In this document: positions 50,501-62,500 of the stretch, in pieces
How positions within the stretch are numbered: position 1 is the stretch's first letter
Layout: the number at the start of each line of letters is the position of its first letter
Assembly (NCBI GenBank): GCA_900660155.1
Contig: CABFPE010000277.1
Span: 956,723-1,020,722, forward strand
DNA from: Hofstenia miamia
Taxonomy: Eukaryota > Xenacoelomorpha > Acoela > Hofsteniidae
Direction of reading: 5' to 3'
Length of the DNA: 64,000 bases
Made by a program: the position numbers and the translations under genes
Notes under the pieces: generated by a model
The model's input: only the letters and a program-made list of their open reading frames with translations
The model's database searches: none
Told to the model about the DNA's origin: nothing

Positions 50501-53500
50501 TTTCTCTATATATTTTATTAATCTATATTTAGCTATATTTACAAAAGTAAGGTCCCGATTGATAGTATGAACCAATTTAAATATTTCAAAGCCTGCACAT
50601 TTTTGCATAATGCTTGTGATATTTTTGTCATGCGGCAGAATGGTAATATCTGCTCAACTTCGAAATTGGCATTGAATTAATAAAACATCTAAAATTAAGC
50701 CTATATCTAGGAAGGCGATGGGTATGTTGTAAAGAATAAGTAATTAGTGTGAAAGACTTTTCGGCGTCGTTTGGTTGTTAAGTAAACGTTGATGAATGGT
50801 TAAGAGGTTTAAAAGAATTTTAATTACGACGCGTTGCTTACTTTGCTGCAGATGCGTAAATCCCTTGTTCTCTTGACCTTGTAGCTCTTTCACTAAACTG
50901 CTTTCAATTTCAAAATGAAAGAGGAAGTATTTATTGAGAGACGCACTTTCAATTAACTTACAAATCGTTCATCTTCATATTATTTAACATCATCGAATTA
51001 ACTGTCGCAGTTTATTTGCTTAATAATTTCACTCCCGTATTTATTCGACACTTTCTCACCAAAAATGTACATTGTAGGCCAATTCTAATAACTAATGCTA
51101 ATGCACAAGGCTCCCAACAGCACTGTTTGAAACAGCACATAAAATTAACCCATATATTGGCATATTATCTGTGTTGTTCACACACTATCAATGTCTTTCA
51201 ATCCCCTCAACAGCCCATTAAAGATTCACAAGCCCAGTGCTGAAAACATTAACAATTGCAGCCCCAAGTAGTCAACAAACCTCATTGATAGAGGGTGATT
51301 GAACGTATCAATTATGTTTTATATTTAAAAACTAAGTCGGGAAAAGCATTTTTGGAGCATGATCAAGACCGTCAAAAAACCACCTCCTATCCATGCAATG
51401 TCAGGGCCTATCTACGAATATTTTATCTATTCTAATGATTAATTTAGAAAATATCGATGCTGTTAACAGCAAAGTGGGAGGCCCTGCTAATGCACATTGC
51501 ATTCTTGTAATTACTTTCATCGCTTGATCTAAGGTAGGACGCAAACGATACTACTTTCGTTGCTAAACCAATAATAGCGAGCAATATCGTTGGATAATTT
51601 TAAAATAATTTGAATTCCTCCAATGTGGTTTCTTATCGTAATTGTTTTAGCAAGAAAAGTTGCATCGTTTGTGCGCAGCCTAAGAGCCAAAAAATCCATT
51701 TTATTTAGTTATGAATCGATCTGAGAACCATTTTATTATCAACTAACTTTTTTAACAGTGGCATACACAACTGCCATATCTTAAGCTGGCAACTCACGAT
51801 TAGTCAAAATGGATAGTGTTTTGCATTCCTGTGTATGTCTCACGTTTGAGAAAAAATAATACGGATAACAATTTACATACTCGTCTCACGAGTAGTCAAG
51901 ACAATTGTGGTTGAAGAAAATTAAACAATGCTTGATATTTTAATTGATTTAATATCGTAGGGATTTCTTGGGATCATTTACGCTAAAACAGAAGGAAATT
52001 CAAGCTAAAATCAGTTACATTTTGTGAAAACGGCACCATGTGACACGAAAATGTACTGTACACAATTACTGGTAGTTCCCTCTTTAACTGTCAGGGAAAC
52101 AGCAAAATGACGTCGAATTCAGAAAACGTAATCGTGAGACGCCAGCTTTATAATAAATTAGTTTTTTTGCAGCGGAGTAGTTATGTCTGTCAGGTCGCAG
52201 TTACAAAATTTACTAAATTCAAAGATATTTTAATGAAAAGAAGTGCTGTTGCATTTTAAATTTCAGCTGAAATTTTGTTTTCGATTATATTAATGTATGC
52301 ACCAGTAGCTTAGGATGCGTTTCAACAACAAAAACAAGACTTTATTCAACGTAAAGGCGGCTAGGACATTGAAGATCATAAAGAAAAAAATTGTAATACA
52401 AAAAACACTAAAGTACAGGGCGTGTATTGCAGTAAATTAGTTAAGAGGAATCAAATTGAAATCGAGAAACAAAAAACCAAACTAAGAACTAGAAAGAGGA
52501 TTTAAATTGAGGAGGAGATGAGGAAAAGTCTTTGATCGACAGTAATCAGGAATTTAGTAATGAAAATATTGTAGATGAAAGAGTTGTTAGAGCGGGCTTT
52601 GTGAGTGCGAATGAAATATTAATTGAAACGATCATGATCATATTTTCTAATAAACGACAGTTGAAGAAAAAAGGTCAAAAACTTGAAGCTCATTGGCAAG
52701 GGGAAATAAATTAATTGATAGAAGCGCGAATTTGTTTTGTAAGAGATTCCCTTGGCGACACACCGTTTAATAAGCTCAACAGATAGAGTGTGATAGCATA
52801 GTATTTTCACCAAATTAGCTACAAATGTTTCTAAACTCTCGCAATTTGGAAAATACTTTAAAACTGCGGCTGCTATTGTTGGGCAATTGCTCCACAAATA
52901 GGTAAATGGATTTTAGGGTCAATTGGTTTCAATTGATGTTAGTCAAAATTTTAACTAGTACAGCATAAGGATATTAGATATGCTTTAGTGGCGCGTGGAT
53001 AAGAAATATTGTCAGCTGTTGTAGTACTTTGAATTTAGCTATTTACATTTTAGTTAAGAGGCAATGGTTGTTCAATGTTTTCCATTTTGTTTTTGCAATT
53101 TTCAGCAATACAACATGAGATGGATTAATGACTAAATTCTCGCAATATATAATTATTTTCCTCACTTACTCAAACACTGATTAAATGTCAAGGGCATCTT
53201 AAACATTTAAGATGATTTGGAAGCGAATTATTCTTCTTAAATTTTGTATCCTTTTAAGAAATTCATTTATTTTGACATCAATTCAAAGCGAATCCAACGA
53301 ACGCTGCACTAAAATGTTATCTGGAGCACACCGATTTTGTTAATGATGGCATTTAAAGTTTCATATCCAATCCTTCATTCACTAAATTATCGTGCATCAA
53401 TAATTATTTCTTCAATAATTTCGCGACATTTCATCATCATTTTGAGTGATTGCGCGTAGTCGTGCTGACTGTCTCATTTACTTCGGTTTTTTAAGTTGAC

Positions 53501-56500
53501 AGAATAAGCAATAATAGTATTTATACAGAAATCCATCACTATTATTGTCTCCCTTGAATTGTTATGAGGAAGTTCCTCTGCAATCGAAATATTACATTAT
53601 ATAAAATTACACAATGTCGAATTGCTTTCTCCGTAGCAGAGAAGAAAGTGAAAAAATAAAAGTTGTTATCTCAAAGTTTGCTCAGCGCTATTATTCCTGA
53701 ACTTTGTCTATTCACAAACTGTAAAAGTTTCATTTCTTTTACAATGCAACTAAAATATTAGTTTTGAGGCATTTTAACCAGTTGAAGAAAATGTTATTGT
53801 ATTTTTCAATACCGCTGTGTTATGAAATAACACTAGTTAATGAAGTTGTTTTCTCTGGTTCAATCATAAAGAATTAACTCATTAGAACAAAAATCATTAT
53901 TGCTGTTCATTTATGAAAATATACATCATGCTGAGAGTCATGTTTCGAATCGGATTCGTACAATTTACAACAGATTTTTATTTCCAACAGGCACCGTTCA
54001 CAAATTCAAACTGTTCTTTTATTTTTGAGATAATATAGTTAACTTTTATTTTCCATGGCGAAAGTTTCCAGGTCATGCAAACAGGAAACTATTATGTAAA
54101 CACGAAGTTTTATTTTCATATATTTGAAAAATATAAATTAAAAATGTTATGAGGTCGCACACAATTGCATTCCTAATTATATATCAGTATTTACATATAG
54201 TTGAACGATTGCATGCATACTCTAATAACTCTCTTGTAATACATTATTCCTGTTTTTTACATCCGAGAAAAACTAGTTTTATTTAAGATTAAGAACAGCA
54301 GCCAATTTTAAAATTTTCACACCTGAATATTCGGTTTTCAGCCATTCGATGACAATCAGGATTATTAAAAATCTGTTGGTGTCATAATGTTCTAAAACTA
54401 TTTTGAAAAAAACAGTGGCAACTATTTGTTATTTATTATCTATTTTTAACACGACAGTTTCTTTCTTGCAGTTTTGAATTTCTCATTGCTAGCTTTGAAA
54501 TTTAGTTTATAGGAGTTAACACCTTGCTGCCGTATTATTCAAACACTTTTCTAAAAAAATATTGTCTCAATGGGAAGGGACTGAAGACTTTGATGTATTT
54601 GCAAACACTGTTCTGTTAATGAATATATTTAATAGATGTTGTTTTAGAATTCAATTATGGTGGACCTACTCTCACATCTTTCTTCGATGACGAACGGCGG
54701 CCTTCGCCAACCACTTTGGATCTTTCACCTTCACGCTTACCGTCTTCACATAGCCCTTCACCAGAGAGTCCCGAAAGAAGTACTCCGGAACTGTGGCTCA
54801 GAAACCCCTTCCTTAAAGTCTTTCCCGGATCATTTCATCAAAAGTGTGGCACGCATGCCTCCATTTCAGAAAGTAATTGTTCTATTTTCTTAAACAGCTG
54901 TTTCACACAATTTTGAATTGAATTTTTGAGCATTTTATCTTTAGATAGATGCGTTGCCACGCGTTCTCCAGATATTTACCACAGTGGTCAGGTATTTGTA
55001 TCTCAGCCTCTGCGTGCTGGCCAACGAGTACACTGTGAAATTTTGAGGGTAGAGGAGCGCTATATTGGAAATTTGGGTATCGGTACAACAAGTTGTGATC
55101 CCAGGGGCATACCATCTCCATTGCCCCGTGACGCCAAGTGCTTTCTCGATCGCAATGCCAATGAACATTGGGTTGTAGTAAATTTCCCAATTGCAGTACG
55201 TAAACATCATTTCATCACTCTCTCACTACACAGAGACAACAGAATTATGTATTCAGTCCTACCCTCCATTGAAGAATACACTTGCAGTGAAGGTAACATT
55301 TCATTTTTCTAGCTTCGTTCTTTAAATTATTTTATGTAATAAGTGTTGTTAATGTTATATCTCTAATTCGAAAAAAGGATTTGACCTTCATTTTTTATAG
55401 GATAATATATTAGGAAATCAATCATTAAAATGGTATGAATTTTATGATGATTTCCTAAGATATATTTATTTTATTTTATAAAATCAATATTTTATTAATT
55501 TTATCCTGTTGTCGATAACTTGTTCCGTAAATGTGTATTTATATATCACATATTTATTGGGTATGTGTTAGCTATCACCTGCCTTATTTCAGCGACACTG
55601 TTTTTCCAAATTTTTTGATACTAAGTGAAATTTCCTGACGCCAGAGCACCAAAATATCTAAGTTTTGTTTTTCCATATGCAACTTTCCCTGTTTTGTGAT
55701 GAATAGTTTGAATTTTATGAGAGGTGCTCTTCAAGCATCCCCCACCCTGTTTTAAAAGTTAATCATGCATATCACATCCTAAACGCTTCAAATGAAATAT
55801 CTGTTGACACTGAACGCCAAATACTTCACAGTGCCATTTTAATTTTAATAAGTTCTCTTCAAAAGAACAACGTTAACCAATTCGTATAAAATAAAATCAT
55901 TAGAGAAGTTGTTCCTTGGCATGACTGTCATGCTCGTATGATTTCAGGAACGCTACATTCTGATAAGCGAACAATCTAAATAAAGTTTACTTGCAGAATG
56001 TTAGATTTCTATTTCTTAAGGGGCTGGATAATGGTCTATGTTAGTGTATATCTTCTGTAAATTAGCAGAAAATTGTTTATTTGAGGTCACTGCAGAATCT
56101 ACCAAAGTTATGAAAAGCCGGGGTATATTAAAGACTGTCGACAAGCTGTGCGTAGGAACATGACAATATGGGAAACTTGACAGCTCTATAGTACTAATGT
56201 AACAGTAGTTTTTTCTTTAACTTTTAGCCAGTTTTTATTTTTCAGTGTGTGAACTGACATTTTATTCCGGTGTCAATAAATTTTTTTGGCGAATTGTTAG
56301 AGTGCCTACAAAATATGTACCGCGTCTTCATCCAATAACATTTTATTGCTCAATTCATCCATTTATTTAATAGTTCTAGTATGTTTGACCGAGTTTGTAA
56401 GCGCTCTTCTTGATTGATAGAAGTTTCTATTTTATCAAGAGTTATTTTTTAAAAAATCTAGATTTAGTTTCGGCTGTGTATTACAGTAGACATTAAATTG

Positions 56501-59500
56501 AAAAGCATTGTTCACGAATTAGTTTATCCATTTTAACATGCTAATAAGTTTCGAAAAATTGATCGAAGTCATTAGTCTTAGTAAAAGTGATATCATATAT
56601 TACTTTAGGTTAATGATTGGGTTTGAAAAATCTCTTCAACATAACCCTATTTAATAATTTTTAGATTTGGATAATGAAGAGTTCTTATGTGATGTAGATA
56701 CCAGTAGATCACTTTGGATCATGTTTGATTTGTTTGGTGCAGTAGCTTCTATTGAATTGAAAGGTATGTGCATTTTCAGTTTGGAATGTCAAGTCTATGT
56801 TCTTTTATGGTCTACTTCAAATCAAATACTTTTTGGAAACGTTTTATTACTCTGAAAATTTTAGTTGGTTATTAAAGCATCAGCAAAATTTTAAATAACA
56901 TGAACAACTGGAATATCAAGACGAATACGATAATGTAAATAATATGTAGATTTACAAATGCATTGCGCGTAAATAATTTGATTTCCTTAAGTTACTGCTA
57001 TTTGTTGCACTGAAAGTTATTTTTCTAGTTTCATCAATATATAATACATATTTATATTTACGATTTAAAAGTATTTTTCACTGACAAATAGCAGTAGGCC
57101 GTGAAACTGTTCGAAATCTTTAGTTATGTAGCACATTTCAGTTCATTAAGTTTAATCGCCATTATTGCATCAACATAAAGCATTGAGTTGTTTAAATGTA
57201 TTAATTAATTATTTGATAGTTTCATTTTAATTTTTGCAAACCTTCTCTGAACCAATGGTGAAATAATGCATTCTGGTTGAACGAATTGCCGTTATTGCAT
57301 CGTCTGGTTGAACGTGTGGGTTCATCAATACGATGGCTTAGTTGATAAGGTTGAAGTCTTAGTGTATGCTAAAGAACACCTTTATTTCAAGAAAATTATT
57401 TATAAATTTATTGAAAATTAGCATTTACACTAAATTTATCATATGCATATATCGACTATACATTTGAGCAGGGTTGGCATGTTTTATGCAAGACCTGTTT
57501 AAAACAACTGTTTTTCAATGTTTTTTTTCAAATTTATATAAGAAAGTTTGGCAAATAATATTTGGGTTTCTTCCATTCGTACTTTCATAACCGATTTTCT
57601 ACCGAAAAATAGCAAAACTTGCGGTTTGTTTGCGTGTATGGTCGAAAAAGTGATCCTAGCAAATACACATATTTTTATTAAAAGTACATTAACTATTTTA
57701 ATTATTTGCGGCTAATATATACTATAGCCCATTCACCAACACAGAAATTTATAAATCGACCGTATATCTTGTTGGCTGAATGAAAGATGGAGACTATATT
57801 TTAAAAATTGTAAAGCTCATTAAAATTTAAGAGTAGCTATTACAAGGCCTAAGCCGTATTGTCAAATATATATATTTCATGGGTATCTATCAGGATTTGT
57901 GTTAATTACATTACGAATCTTCATTTATATCAAATATATTTCATAAATTTTAGGGGTCTACTTATTATTGATTCACAATAAACAGTTCTAAACGCAAAAA
58001 TCGTTGCTATATAATACGGCCGGGGCTCCGAAATGAGGAGGCCAATACAATAAATGCATTTTGCCACCAATATCGGGAACTCGTTATTATATAGCTTAGC
58101 TTTCAGTACAGTACTTATATAACTTTTGACGTAGAGTAGAATAAAACAACTTTGAAAAAATTCTGTAACAGTTTTTGCGCTACACTTTACCGAAATATCA
58201 CAAAAATCGCATATTTCCGCTACGGTCCCTTCACATTTATAGAAAGTGCAAAAAACGATAAGCCCATAGAGTTCTGTCCTTTGCTTGTATAATTTAGAAA
58301 TCTGATCAGTCCTGAATGAGCTATAGCTTCCCAAAATGAACTACTCAGCCAAAAATTTCCATTTTTGAAGTCTTTTGCAACTGGCCATTTCAAAATTAAA
58401 TTGACCGTTTTAAAAAACTTACAAAATTGGACTTAAGATCAAAGGCCAAAATGTATTTTTTCTGAAAATGGCGTCCCATTTTCAAGTCTGTTAAATATGT
58501 CGTGACTGGTGTATAGACTTCCTCCATTTTCTATTTACCACAAAGCATAAATGCAATATTTTTAATTGCGTCGTGTTCTAGATGGGGTATTACAGCTACT
58601 GTGGTAATTAACTGCCTTTCTTTTGTCGATTAATTTTACGCAAGCGTTTTCCATAAATATTTCAACTAAATTGTCAGATTCTTGTATTGAGTAACTTAAA
58701 ATAATTGCTAGTTGTATAGTAATTTGATATTTTAAATAATATAATACCATGTACGTAATTTATGACAGTTATCCATAAAAGAATGCATTTAACAGCAATT
58801 ACCGCGTAAAGTGATAGTTTTATGTCATCGGAAAATGGGATTTTAGCCATTTGTTCTAGTTAAATGGGAAATCTGTTGAAAAGCAGACTACCACAAAACT
58901 CATTTTTTATTTCTCATTCTAGTTAAATGTGGGTATATAAGTTTGAATGCCGAAAGTAGTGCTGTCGAGTGACGGATAACGTCGGATGTTGTCGGTGTTG
59001 TTGATAGAGAAAATACAGATATTTTAAGTCAATGAATCAGCTTGCATTTAATTTTGTGCGGTCCAACGTATCCACAATTGACCACAACTATTTTTTTATT
59101 GTAGACAGAACCTCTCCAAAAATTTTTAGGTGTGCTGTCCTGAAATAGTTTCTACAACTGTTAAGCTTCCGTGCAGTTTAGGGATAATTTTACATTTGCA
59201 ACGCAGGGAAATGTAGAAGCCAGTGTTTTACAGAACCTAAAATTCGCATTTGCTGTTGTCTATTGGAATTTTTTAAGATTTTTTTCAAAATACCAGTATT
59301 TATGCATATTATCTTAAAATCCTAATCTTCAAGGTTGTTCACGGTTATTTTACTTCTCATTTGTTGTGTCAAACATAGTTACGTGTAACCTACTATTATG
59401 CCTCATTTCTAACATTTCCTTAATTTCAATCAAAATTAGAATCCGTTTTTGATGTTTAAAAATAAGTTTTCTTAAAAAAATATTAAGTTTTCATGTCAAA

Positions 59501-62500
59501 TTGCCGGAACATTGTTGTTTGTGGAGAGCTTGGTGTTGGCAAGTCAACTGTATGTGGACACTTTATGCGCTGTGCAAATGCATTGGATGATAACATTTTA
59601 TTAGAGGCAAAACAAAGTGGTGAGAGCATCCTTGAACCTGAACGGGCACTTGCATTTTCATTTGATAAAGTGAAAATCGAACGTGATCAACTTGTAACTG
59701 TCAAATGCACGCGACGATATTTAAAACTGGAGTGTGGCATGAATCTTGCACTGATTGATACTCCTGGTTTGAGAAAATATATGAAGAACCTTGTGAAAGC
59801 GTTATTCCACTGTGATATTGTTTTTTTGGTAGTCGATGGTAGTAAGTTCGAGGAAAGCATGAAGTCAAATGGTCATTTTGAATACAGTTACTATAGGTTG
59901 ATTCTACACTCCATTTAAATTTCGGATTACCAGGCAAATGCTTCGAAAGCATATTCATTCCAAACATTGTCACAACCTCAAGCATGTAGAATCATCCATT
60001 CTAGCCAAATAATTCAATTGGCGACCACCATTGGTGTTGAACAATTTGTGATTCTAGTGAACAACATTGATCATCCCTTTACAATGGAGGAGGAACTGTG
60101 CGACTTGATGACTAAAATTGCAAAGCGTTTTAGGAGTAAATCATTGAGAATAAGTGCGACAGATGATTTAGGTTTTGATGTATTTCCTGTTTTCCCATTT
60201 TCCAACGTTAACTCCCTTCATCATACTATTTATGGGTAAGATTGAACACTGCTTTCAATTATCATTGTTTTATTTATTATCATACTCAATTATTCCAAGT
60301 TCATTGAAATTTACTTGCTCTGTTAGCTTATTGAAATTGAATTTAATAATACAAATTTATTTCGCATTCTCATCTTAAAATCAGTTCATCAATGTTTGGC
60401 AATTTTGAATATCGAATAATAAGCCTTTGGATAGAGTGTACTCAGTGTTCAATCTAGTGGTTCGTTGGCCGAGTTCCTCGAAGATTCCAACCCATTTTGT
60501 CCTCAATCGACAATTGATGAATTATTATTTGCTATCAGTGATGTGAAAATTATGAAAGGCAAAGGCCATATTGTTGTAGGCCGTGTAATTTCTGGCCAAT
60601 TACATGTCAACAGCACAGTGTATATTGGACCATTTGGCTACGTTACATCTGTTCGCGATATTGTTTGTTTTGGAGGAAATATTGAGGTTGCAAAATCTGG
60701 AGATTTTGTCTCTTTCCTTATTGATGATTTATATAACATAACGGTAAATGTATGCGAAATGTTTCATTTTCGTCAAAAAAATTTTAACTCATCTTACCTT
60801 CTGATTTTTTTTTTCAGTCAAGTGTTATCGGACTTCTAATTGATTTCATGATAATTTTTTTCATTTTCAGTTTGATGTTGTTTTCCCGTTCAATTCGATT
60901 ACTTATTATTCAAATTTGTTGAGGAATTTTGAAACATGGTCTTGATTTTATTGATATAAGAACATAAAAGTTGTTACTTTTTTAATGCATGCAATTTGCT
61001 ATATTCGCATATAATTCAAGGCAGGAATGGTTGCTACAGTTTTTTCAAATTCCAGTGAAGATCTTTTGAGATCAGTTAGTTGCTTCAATGCTACTCTTGT
61101 GCTCACCGAATGCAAGATAAACTTTTCCTTGAAGGTCGGTTCTCAACTGCTTCTGGACGCACACAATATTCATACCACGTGCACAATCAAATCCTTAGAA
61201 ATATCCAAGTCTTCCGGTGATCTACTTACATTGATCCATGTTTCAGAAAATGATACATTTTTCGTAATGCCAAGCAATGTTTGCACATACTTTGGCGTCT
61301 TCTGTCTGAGACATTTAAATAACATCGTAGCTGTTGGGAAAGTAACTAGTATTGCGGAATTCGATTATAGCGTGTAATATTGCATTTATTTGAAAACTGA
61401 ACTAACATATACCTCTTATCAAGTAGGAAAAAACTACCTTTGGGGGCACTTGTCAAATTTGAGTTTTGATCAAGCTGTTAAGTATCCACCTCTCCTATAT
61501 ATTTTTTTCAATATGCACCACCCATTCTTCTGTTTCATTCACTTGATATAAGGTTTGCTGATCAGGGTGGGCAGGTTTAAGGCAATGCTTATAAAAACGT
61601 TTAAAGTAGTTTAATAACGTGAAAAAAGTTTGCGTTTAGTGTTTCTATTAGTTATTTTGTTTGCACAGTACGCAACACATATATCATATAATTTTCTTTT
61701 TTCAGATAAATTGCTTAGAAACAAGTACTTTAGTCGGAATTTTTTGATGTTGTCGTGATTTACATCCTGCACACTTGCTTACATTTTTGCTTTGATTCAA
61801 TCCTTTAATTGACCTTTTTGAAAAAAATTCTGTTTTTTAATTGCAAATGAAATCTTAAGAAAAACACAAAATATACCGGTTTTTTATAGGATACGTGTAA
61901 AACGTTTTTTATGTAAAATATTCGCTCTCTGTTGAACTCTACCCTCGGCAGGCAAAGCAACGTTTCTCGGAAATGCAATGTTTTGAGGAAAACGACTTTA
62001 AAGTTTTGAAATTTAAATTCTAATTAACTTTTGAATAACCTCACCGATATATGGAATCTTTAGTTTATATGAATTAGTTTATTGTGCAGCTCAAATAAAA
62101 CATTGATTGATTAACTATGTTTGGGGTGTTTGTTATTAGAGCCATATGAAGAAAGTAGCATGGAATTTGGGCGAAGATTTTTTCTCTATCCTTCTTTTAT
62201 GTAATCACAAATCAATATTAATATGGTGTCGTCATTAACATCGCCTTTACTTATCCATATGATACTATCTTCAATATTCTGATGTCATTCTTTTCCTAGA
62301 AGTCACTATAGTGTATGATATTATACTATATAATAATCTTGGATGAGTACATTGTTTTGCATAAAAAATTCTAATTTCAAAATTAGAATCATGCACCAGA
62401 ATCCCATGTTTTCTATAGCGAATGAATATTTTACTTTCTAGATTGGATTACTGCGTAGAACTTTCTTTTACCTCCTCTTTCTCTGTTAATCAGAAATCTG

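Larger units (their letters stand above)
45034..54647 (+). other. neur intron 2 (9.6 kb)
   Basis: It begins GTAATC and ends TGTTTTAG. It is AT-rich with normal CpG. Contents I can support are two Harbinger-like MITEs, a TA-rich patch and one assembly gap. An overlapping pair of ~80-codon frames on both strands at 46433-46694 is unrecognised. No exon is needed inside it to keep frame. Confidence 0.8.

Noticed and set aside
57930-58334. 134-codon minus-strand frame inside neur intron 5
   Set aside because: No recognisable domain and no supporting splice or start context. Could be chance; kept only as a note.
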